Part shown: positions 17,025-23,716 of the stretch, in pieces | Layout: the number at the start of each line of letters is the position of its first letter | Position numbering within the stretch: the first letter of the stretch is position 1 | NCBI RefSeq assembly: GCF_030651995.1 | Contig: NZ_JAUSBN010000040.1 | Coordinates: forward strand, 1-64,000 | Origin: Reyranella sp. | GTDB lineage: Bacteria; Pseudomonadota; Alphaproteobacteria; Reyranellales; Reyranellaceae | Reading direction: 5' to 3' | Length of the DNA stretch: 64,000 nt | Made by a program: the position numbers and the translations under genes | Notes under the pieces: generated by a model | What the model was told of the DNA's origin: nothing | Database searches by the model: none | What the model saw: only the letters and a program-made list of their open reading frames with translations

Positions 17025-18329
17025 CTAGAATGCAAACAGATTGTCGCGGAAATGCGCGTGCGTGTACGCTGTGCGAACCAGGCCGCGTCGTTGCAGCTCG
17101 GGCACCAGCCCGTCCGTAATCTCGGCGACATACCGCCGGCTGAGCGGCCCGCTGAACATGAAGCCGTCGCCGCCCACCTGCTCCATCGCTTCTTCCATCA
17201 CGTCGGCGACGCGCCGGGTCGTTCCGACCACCGGGTGCTCGAAGCCGAAGCTGTAGTTGCTCGCCACCTCGCGCAAGGTGCGGCCCTGAGCCAGGAAGCG
17301 CTTCAGCGTGCCCTGCTGGCCGTTGGTCGTCAGCTCGGCCAGCGGCGCGTCGAGATCGAAGGTCGAGAAGTCGATGTCGGTCAGGCTGCCCATCATCGCG
17401 AGCGTCACCTCCGGCGCGGCCTCGCGCTGCGCCTGCCGGCGGCGCACGCGATCCTGCGCCTCCTCGTCGGTCTCGCCCAGGGTCGGCGTAACGACGAACA
17501 GCACTTTGCAGCTGCCGGGATCGCGGCCCTGTTCGGAAAGGCGCGCGCGCATGTCGTCGCGAAACGCCTTCATCTCCGCGACCGTGCCGAGAGCGGCGAT
17601 CACGATATCCATATGCCGGGCGGCAAAGGCCTTGCCCTGTGGCGAGCCGCCCGCCTGGACCAGCACCGGCCGGCCCTGCGGCGGCTGCGCCGTATTGAGC
17701 GGGCCGCGCGACGAGAAGAACCGCCCCTTGAAATCGATGGCACGCACCTTGGCCGGATCGACGAAGGTGCCGCCCCTCTCGTCCATCACGATGGCGTCGG
17801 CATCCCACGACGACCAGAGCTTCGTCGCCAGTTCGACGAACTCGTCGGCCATCTCGTAGCGCAGGTCGTGTTCGAGATGCGCGTCGAGGCCGAAATTCTG
17901 CGCCGCCCGTTCCGCCGTCGACGTCACGAAGTTGCAGCCGACGCGCCCCTTCGACATCAGGTCGAGCGTCGCGATCAGGCGCGCCAGCAGGAACGGCGGA
18001 TAGAAGCTGGTCGAGATGGTCGGCACGATGCCGAGGTGCGTCGTTGCCTGGGCGATCAGCGGCACCAGCGGCAGCGGGTCGTTCTTTGGCGCGCGCAGGG
18101 CCCGCTTGAGATAGAAGTCCATCGACCCGCCGTAATTGTCCGGGACGAAGACCGAGTCCTCGAGCAGCACGCAGTCGAAACAGGCGCGTTCCAGCGCCTT
18201 CGCCAGTTCGATGTGAAGATCAGGCTGCGCCCATTCGCGCGCATCGACGCCCGACCAGGGCTGGTTCCAGCCGTGCACGCCGAAACTGTTGCCGAGAAAC
18301 CAGCCGAGATGGAATTGCCGTGCCGCCAA
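17025..18329 (-). CDS. LLM-class FMN-dependent monooxygenase (NtaA/DmoA type)
   Basis: A 434-residue luciferase-like flavin monooxygenase of the NtaA/SnaA/DmoA/SoxA branch: FHLGWFLGNSFGVHGWNQPW, IELAKALERACFDCVLLEDS, HLGIVPTISTSFYPPFLLAR, GRVGCNFVTSTAERAAQNFG and PVLVQAGGSPQGKAFAARH. It should oxidise a small sulfur or amine compound using FMNH2 from a separate reductase. The start appears to be TTG at 18329, preceded by GAGAGGC; no ATG is closer. The MFS transporter downstream on the same strand may import its substrate (inference). Confidence 0.85.
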   Translation of the reverse strand: MAARQFHLGWFLGNSFGVHGWNQPWSGVDAREWAQPDLHIELAKALERACFDCVLLEDSVFVPDNYGGSMDFYLKRALRAPKNDPLPLVPLIAQATTHLGIVPTISTSFYPPFLLARLIATLDLMSKGRVGCNFVTSTAERAAQNFGLDAHLEHDLRYEMADEFVELATKLWSSWDADAIVMDERGGTFVDPAKVRAIDFKGRFFSSRGPLNTAQPPQGRPVLVQAGGSPQGKAFAARHMDIVIAALGTVAEMKAFRDDMRARLSEQGRDPGSCKVLFVVTPTLGETDEEAQDRVRRRQAQREAAPEVTLAMMGSLTDIDFSTFDLDAPLAELTTNGQQGTLKRFLAQGRTLREVASNYSFGFEHPVVGTTRRVADVMEEAMEQVGGDGFMFSGPLSRRYVAEITDGLVPELQRRGLVRTAYTHAHFRDNLFAF

Positions 18330-18389
18330 GGTGAGCCTCTCCGCCGTTGCTTCGAGCGTGGATGCAATCGACGGACCAGCTGGAAAAAT

Positions 18390-18500
18390 TGTCGTCCTGA
18401 ACGAAGTGAATGACCTAACGGATCGGGCAAAGCACTCCGTGAGTGGCGTGAGATCCTTCGCTGCGCTCCAGGGCGGGGGTTACCCCGCCCGCGATGACAG
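18390..18500. repeat. Degenerate REP-like intergenic palindromic element
   Basis: The left arm GTCGTCCTGAACGAAGTGAA (18391-18410) and the right arm, AGATCCTTCGCTGCGCTCC (18451-18469) ending in GATGACA, resemble the CATCCTGAGCGAAGCGAAGGATCT-type inverted repeats scattered in alphaproteobacterial genomes. Inside it is a perfect 8-bp hairpin: GGGCGGGG (18471-18478) and CCCCGCCC (18483-18490). Mismatches suggest an old copy. Confidence 0.5.
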
Positions 18501-18514
18501 GAGGCTGACAGGCG

Positions 18515-18724
18515 TCAGCCCTTTACCGTCATGTCGACGGTGCGCGCCTTGTGGGCGTAGAAGTCGATCTTGGCCCACATGCGGGCCAGCGCGACTTCGT
18601 CCGCTTCCTTTTCGGTCGCGTAGGGCCCATGCCATGCCATGGTCTCGGGCACCGGCTTGTTCCAGTTGGCCCGGCGGTCCTCGATCTCATACTCGGCTTC
18701 GAACACGAACCACATACCCGGCAT
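18515..18724 (-). CDS. Conserved small hypothetical protein downstream of prfB
   Basis: A 69-residue soluble protein rich in acidic and aromatic residues (MPGMWFVFEAEYEIEDRRAN, AWHGPYATEKEADEVALARM). I recognise no domain, though the length, the phrase on an elementary 'GPYATEKEAD' and good codon use suggest a real gene. CTGGAG lies before the ATG. It follows prfB by 16 bases on the same strand and is probably co-transcribed. Confidence 0.65.
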   Translation of the reverse strand: MPGMWFVFEAEYEIEDRRANWNKPVPETMAWHGPYATEKEADEVALARMWAKIDFYAHKARTVDMTVKG

Positions 18725-18740
18725 CGTCGGCTCCAGTTCC

Positions 18741-19863
18741 TTACGCGGCTTCCTTGTCCTTGCCCTCGCCCACGCGGGCGGCGAGCGAGGCGGCCATGAA
18801 CTCGTCTAGGTCGCCGTCTAGCACCTTCTGGGGATCCGAACGCTCCACGTTGGTCCGCAGGTCCTTCACCATCTGGTAAGGTTGCAGCACGTAGGAGCGG
18901 ATCTGGTGGCCCCAGCCAATATCGGTCTTGCTGGCCTCAGCCTCCAGGCGCTCGGCCTCGCGCTTCTGCAGCTCGACCTCGTAGAGGCGCGCCTTCAGCA
19001 TCTGGATCGCCTTGGCGCGGTTCTGGTGCTGCGAGCGCTCCTGCTGCACGGCCACGGCGATGCCGGTCGGCAGATGGGTGATGCGCACCGCGGAGTCGGT
19101 CTTGTTGACGTGCTGGCCGCCCGCGCCCGACGCACGATAGGTGTCGACGCGCAGATCCTTGTCGACCAGCTCGATCTCGATATTGTCGTCGACCTCGGGA
19201 TAGACCCAGACCGACGCGAACGAGGTCTGCCGCCGCGCATTGCCGTCAAACGGCGAGATGCGCACCAGCCGGTGCACACCGCTCTCGGTCTTCAGCCAGC
19301 CATAGGCGTTGGGGCCCTCGACCTTGTAGGCGCACGACTTGATGCCCGCCTCTTCGCCAGCGCTCTCCTCGAGCCAGCTCACCTTGAAGCCGCGGCGCTC
19401 GGCCCAGCGCGTATACATGCGGGCCAGCATCTCCGCCCAGTCCTGCGCCTCGGTGCCGCCGGCGCCGGCATTGATCTCGATATAGGCGTTGTTGGCGTCG
19501 GCCTCGCCCGACAGAAGCGTCTCGAGCCGTGCCGCCTTGGCCTCACCCGTGGCCTCACGCAACGCCTTCTCGCACTCGGCAATGGTGGCCTCGTCCTTCT
19601 CGGCCTCGGCCATCTCGATCAAGCCGACATTGTCGTCGACTGCCGCGCGCAGGCGCTTGATCGCACCGATCGATGCTTCGAGCCTGGTGCGCTCGCGCAT
19701 CACCTTCTCGGCTTCCTTCGGATCGTTCCACAGCGCCGGATCCTCGGCGCGCGCGTTCAACTCATCGAGACGTACGACCGCACGGTCGTAGTCAAAGACG
19801 CCTCCTGAGGAGTTCGAGCGACTCCTCGATCTCGTTCACCATCGACTGGGCTTCGGCGCGCAT
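18741..19863 (-). CDS. prfB: Peptide chain release factor 2 with programmed +1 frameshift
   Basis: RF2 terminates translation at UGA and UAA. Synthesis starts at ATG 19863, reads 23 codons to CTT (19797-19795), meets an in-frame TGA (19794-19792), and must shift +1 at 19794 to continue to 18741, giving about 373 residues. The frameshift site has the canonical form: AGGAGG, three bases, then CTTTGAC. The second part contains the SPF anticodon-like motif in [11 protein letters not shown] and the catalytic GGQ in [10 protein letters not shown]. Low RF2 favours shifting, so it is autoregulated. It lies 21 bases after the PBP gene. Confidence 0.97.
19790..19806 (-). promoter_or_regulatory. prfB recoding site (internal Shine-Dalgarno plus CTTTGAC)
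   Basis: On the minus strand AGGAGG (19806-19801), CGT, CTT, TGA, C. The spacing between the internal Shine-Dalgarno and the CTT slip codon is three bases, as in Escherichia coli. The shift lets the ribosome bypass the UGA that RF2 itself recognises. Confidence 0.95.
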
Positions 19864-19884
19864 TACGGATCCGTTTCGAACTGA

Positions 19885-22347
19885 CTAATAGGTCTCGCCG
19901 GTGCCCGAGAGACCCGGACGCCGGGGGCTGCCCGCCTGCTGCGGGCCCTGCGTGGGGTCTATAGCGGAATATGGGGCCGACCCGTCAAGCGGTGTGACCA
20001 TATAGCCTTCGGAGCCCGGCTCGGTGCCCGGCTTGAAGACCTCGTCGATCGTGCCGCCCTCGTAGCTGAAGCGGACCATGCGCAGCCCCGGCGGCACGCG
20101 GAACGGAGTCGGCGGCTTGCCCTTGAAGATCTCCCTGGCGATCGCTTCGTAGATCGGCGCGGCGTTGCCGCCGCCGGTCTCCTGCGAACCCAGCGTCCGC
20201 GGCTCGTCGAAGCCGATATAGACACCGATGGTGATGTCGGGCGTCGAGCCCAGGAACCAGTTGTCGTGTGCGTCGTTGGTCGTGCCGGTCTTGCCGGCGA
20301 TCGGCCGGCCGAGCGCGGCCAGGCGTCCGGCGGTGCCGCGGGTCGTAACGCCCTGCATCATGCTGACGACCTGATAGACCGACGCCGGGTCATGGAAGGG
20401 CTTGCGCGAATCGACCAACTCGGGTGCGGCGGGCCTGGCGCTGCCTGGGGTTTCGCCACAGCCACGGCAGGTGCGCGGCTCGTGGCGATAGACCGTCCTG
20501 CCGTTGCGGTCCTGCACGCGATCGACCAGCGACGGCGTGATCTCGAGCGCACCGTTGGCCAGCATCGCATAGGCCATGGTCATGCGGAGCAGCGTCGTCT
20601 CGCCGGCGCCAAGCGCCATCGGGAGGTAAGCGCCCATCTGGTCGGTGACGCCGAATTCCTTGGCGACCTCCACCACGCGCTTCATGCCGACCTGCTGGGC
20701 CATGCGCACCGTCATCAGGTTGCGCGACAGTTCGAGGCCGCGTCGGACAGTGGTCGGTCCCAGCATGTCGCCGCCGTAGTTCTTCGGCGTCCACAGCGGC
20801 TGGCCGTAGCCCGGGTCATAGACGAACGGCGCATCGAGCACGATCGAGGCCGGCGTGAAGCCTGCATCCATCGCCGCGAGGTAGACGAACGGCTTGAAGG
20901 CCGAACCCGGCTGGCGCGCGGCCTGGACGGCGCGATTGAACTGGCTGCGCCCGTAGGACCAGCCGCCGGACATGGCCAGCACGCGGCCGGCCTGGGTGTC
21001 CATGACGACGACCCCGCCCTCGACGTTGGGGACCTGGCGCAGCGCATAGGTCTTGGGCGGATAAGGCTTGGCGTTGGCGCCGGCGGGCTTCTCGACCTTC
21101 TCGACGACGATCACGTCGCCCACCGAGACGACGTCGCGCGGCCCGCGTGGCGCGGCGCCTACCGTCTGGTTCTGCAAGGTCGGGCGAGCCCAGGTCATCT
21201 CCGCGAAGGGCACGGTGCCCTCGCCGCCGTCCGGCAGGCCAACCAGCTGGACCGACTGCGCCTCGACCTTGTTGACGACCGCAAGCTGCCACGCCGACGG
21301 ACCCGCCAGCGGACGGCGCTGGACGATGCGGGCGAACTCCTCCTCCCAGACCGTCATGTCGGGAATCTTGGCGTAGGGTCCTCGCCAGCCGTGGCGTCTG
21401 TCATAGGCGATCAATCCGTCGCGCAGCGCATTGTCGGCGGCGGACTGGATGGCGGGATCGAGCGTCGTGCTGACGGTCAGGCCGCCTTCGTAGAGGCCCT
21501 TCTCGCCGTAGGCTGCCATCAGGTTGCGGCGCACTTCCTCGGCGAAGAAGTCGGCCTGCGCCACTTCGGTGGCGCTGCGGCGGCGATACTGAAGCTTCTC
21601 AGCTTTCGCGGCCTGTTCCTCGGCCGCGGTGATGTAGCCGTCCTCGGCCATGCGGTGCAGGACGTAGTCGCGCCGGGCGTAGGCTTCCTTTTCGTTGCGG
21701 TTGATGTGGTAGCGGTTCGGCGCCTTCGGCAGGGCCGCGAGATAGGCAATCTCGGACAGCGAGAGCTCGTCGAGTGACCGGTCGAAGTAATTGAGGGCGG
21801 CCTGGGCCACGCCATAGTTGCCCGAGCCGAGATAGATCTCGTTCAGATAGAGTTCGAGGATGCGCTCCTTGGAGTAGGTTTCCTCGATTCGGAACGCGAG
21901 GATGGCCTCCCGGATCTTGCGCGAAAGCGTCGCCTGGTTGGTGAGCAGGAAGTTCTTGGCGACCTGCTGGGTGAGCCCCGACGCACCCTCCGGCCGTTTG
22001 CCCGGATTGGCGACGTTGGCAATCATGGCGCGAACGACACCGATGAAGTCGATGCCCGGGTGGGTGAAGAACCGCTGGTCCTCGGCGGCGACGAAAGCTT
22101 CCAGCACGCGCCTGGGCATGGCGGCAACCGGCACGAAGACGCGCTTCTCACGTGCATACTCGGCCAGGAGCTTGCCGTCGGCGGCGTAGAGCCGGGTCAG
22201 CGTCGCCGGCTGGTAATCGGCGAGTTGCTTGTGGTCGGGCAGTCCGTGGCTGAAATGCCAGAAGAGGCCTGCGACGGTGCCGGTGCCGACGATGAGAGCG
22301 GCGGTGGCAAAAGCCAGACAGATCTTGATGAAATTGAGCACGGTCAC
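19885..22347 (-). CDS. mrcA: Class A penicillin-binding protein 1A
   Basis: An 820-residue bifunctional peptidoglycan synthase. One N-terminal membrane anchor (about residues 5-30) precedes a GT51 transglycosylase domain with EDQRFFTHPGID and GLTQQVAKNFLL, and an OB-like insert follows. The transpeptidase domain has SxxK in GSAFKPF (about residue 480), SxN in LSRNLMTV and KTG in AGKTGTTND (about 684). The C-terminal tail is Pro/Gly-rich. It polymerises and cross-links glycan in the periplasm. Upstream, 49 bases away, is an amidase, forming a cell-wall pair. Confidence 0.95.
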   Translation of the reverse strand: MTVLNFIKICLAFATAALIVGTGTVAGLFWHFSHGLPDHKQLADYQPATLTRLYAADGKLLAEYAREKRVFVPVAAMPRRVLEAFVAAEDQRFFTHPGIDFIGVVRAMIANVANPGKRPEGASGLTQQVAKNFLLTNQATLSRKIREAILAFRIEETYSKERILELYLNEIYLGSGNYGVAQAALNYFDRSLDELSLSEIAYLAALPKAPNRYHINRNEKEAYARRDYVLHRMAEDGYITAAEEQAAKAEKLQYRRRSATEVAQADFFAEEVRRNLMAAYGEKGLYEGGLTVSTTLDPAIQSAADNALRDGLIAYDRRHGWRGPYAKIPDMTVWEEEFARIVQRRPLAGPSAWQLAVVNKVEAQSVQLVGLPDGGEGTVPFAEMTWARPTLQNQTVGAAPRGPRDVVSVGDVIVVEKVEKPAGANAKPYPPKTYALRQVPNVEGGVVVMDTQAGRVLAMSGGWSYGRSQFNRAVQAARQPGSAFKPFVYLAAMDAGFTPASIVLDAPFVYDPGYGQPLWTPKNYGGDMLGPTTVRRGLELSRNLMTVRMAQQVGMKRVVEVAKEFGVTDQMGAYLPMALGAGETTLLRMTMAYAMLANGALEITPSLVDRVQDRNGRTVYRHEPRTCRGCGETPGSARPAAPELVDSRKPFHDPASVYQVVSMMQGVTTRGTAGRLAALGRPIAGKTGTTNDAHDNWFLGSTPDITIGVYIGFDEPRTLGSQETGGGNAAPIYEAIAREIFKGKPPTPFRVPPGLRMVRFSYEGGTIDEVFKPGTEPGSEGYMVTPLDGSAPYSAIDPTQGPQQAGSPRRPGLSGTGETY

Positions 22348-22396
22348 TTTCTACGCGGCGCCCGGAAGGCCTTCAACGCCGCAGGATGTCCTCGAC

Positions 22397-23251
22397 TTAT
22401 GCCTTTCTTGTGGCGCCTGTCCCGAAATAGGCATCCACGGATGCCCTGAGCGCCCGAGCGAGCGCCAGCTGGTGCTGACGCACGGTGAGCAGCTTTTCGT
22501 CCTGTGTGTTTGACAGGTAACCGAGTTCCACCAGCGCCGCCGGGATCTCAGGCGAGGTCAGCACGGCAAAACCCGCCTGCCGATGCGTCCGCGGCAGCAG
22601 GCGGACGCCGTTGCGGGCGAAGGTGGCGACGACCGTGTCGGCCAACCGCCGGGAATCGTTCACCGTGCCGCGCTGGCTCATCGCCACCAGTGTCTGCGCC
22701 ACGTTGTCCGGCTGCTCCGACAGCCTCATGCCCGAAAGCGAGGCGCCGGCGCGGTTTTCCCGAGCCGCGAGTGCGGCGGCCTCGCGGTCCGTCGCCTCCT
22801 CCGAAAGCGTGTAGACCGAGGCGCCGCGCACGTCGCGGTCGCTATGCGCGTCGGCATGCAGGGAAAGGAAGAGATCCGCCCTCGCCGCCTGGGCCCTTGC
22901 CACGCGCTCGCGCAGGGGTACGAAACTGTCGGTGGTGCGTGACAGCAGGACCCGGTAGCGATTGCCGGCCAGCAGCTCGCGGCGCAGGTCACGTGCGATT
23001 GCCAAGACGACCGTCTTCTCCTGCGTGCCGCGGCTGCCGAGCGCGCCCGGATCGCGCCCACCATGCCCCGGATCGAGGAAGACGAGCTTCGGCTTGTCCA
23101 TCGGGACGGAGGGCGTCGGCTTGGACATCGACTTGGGCCGCCGCTTCGAGGGGGCTGCAAGGGCCCCGCCCGAGCCCATTCCAAGCACGCTCACGCCGGC
23201 CAGAACGGCGAGCAGATGACGGCGACGGAAGTCGGACATGGCAAACGCCAA
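22397..23251 (-). CDS. N-acetylmuramoyl-L-alanine amidase (Amidase_3, AmiC-like)
   Basis: A 284-residue zinc amidase that cuts the stem peptide from MurNAc. The N-terminus has an arginine-rich Tat-like signal (SDFRRRHLLAVLAG...GGALA). The catalytic domain starts at KLVFLDPGHGGRDPGALG (His ligand), then EKTVVLAIARDLRREL, SLHADAHSDR (His) and ALVELGYLSNTQDEKLL (Glu). No AMIN or SPOR domain is present, and the enzyme is shorter than Escherichia coli AmiC. It precedes the PBP1A gene and is divergent from rne. Confidence 0.9.
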   Translation of the reverse strand: MAFAMSDFRRRHLLAVLAGVSVLGMGSGGALAAPSKRRPKSMSKPTPSVPMDKPKLVFLDPGHGGRDPGALGSRGTQEKTVVLAIARDLRRELLAGNRYRVLLSRTTDSFVPLRERVARAQAARADLFLSLHADAHSDRDVRGASVYTLSEEATDREAAALAARENRAGASLSGMRLSEQPDNVAQTLVAMSQRGTVNDSRRLADTVVATFARNGVRLLPRTHRQAGFAVLTSPEIPAALVELGYLSNTQDEKLLTVRQHQLALARALRASVDAYFGTGATRKA

Positions 23252-23278
23252 GGGTGAAAGAGGGACGAAATGAATTGA

Positions 23279-23296
23279 ATATTGTTAAAGCAATAT
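23279..23296. repeat. Inverted repeat ATATTG/CAATAT
   Basis: Arms ATATTG (23279-23284) and CAATAT (23291-23296), spacer TTAAAG. It lies 28 bases upstream of the amidase start, in the AT-rich divergent control region. Confidence 0.45.
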
Positions 23297-23298
23297 CA

Positions 23299-23316
23299 GA
23301 ATTACGCACGTAATTC
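23299..23316. repeat. Perfect 18-bp inverted repeat between amidase and rne
   Basis: Arms GAATTACG (23299-23306) and CGTAATTC (23309-23316) with a two-base spacer. Perfect symmetry and location between divergent genes suggest a protein-binding site; the regulator is unknown. Confidence 0.5.
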
Positions 23317-23716
23317 CAAATATTTTCAATAGGTTAAAAGATCAAATTCACACGACACAATGTTTTGATTGTCGGCCTGTTTCTAACCCCGTATGTTGCG
23401 TCCGCGAGCAGTCGCCGTCGTTCGTAGCGCGCCTTAGGGTCGCGCTCCGACGGCAGTTTCCGAGCCAGGCTGGGCTCGCGCCCTTGCAGCAATGGGGGCG
23501 CGGCCGGTCTGCGGAGGGACTGTCAGGCAGGCGGTGGCTATCAGGAAACTCGAGGTTGGCAGGACCCTGTCGTGGTCCGGCGGCGCGAAGCTTCCCCGTC
23601 TTGGCCGGAGTTGGCCGTTCGACGGGTCGATGACGCGGCGCTCCCCTCGCACGACGGAGGCGGCATGGCCGCCGGTCGCTCGCACCGGTTGGGATCGGAC
23701 GCCTCGGAGCGAGCCC

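Larger units (their letters stand above)
23252..23716. other. 465-bp intergenic region between amidase and rne with two palindromes
   Basis: The left 110 bases are AT-rich, unlike the rest of the window, and hold two adjacent inverted repeats (23279-23296 and 23299-23316). The right 300 bases are GC-rich and would form the rne leader. An open frame runs in from 23492 but lacks homology before the rne start. A long structured 5' UTR is expected for RNase E, which in Escherichia coli autoregulates through its leader; here that is inference. Confidence 0.5.

Noticed and set aside
23492..23716. N-terminal extension of RNase E from ATG 23492
   Set aside because: The extension has no similarity to RNase E; homologues start with the MxRRMLIDASHPEETRV-type sequence found at 23717.
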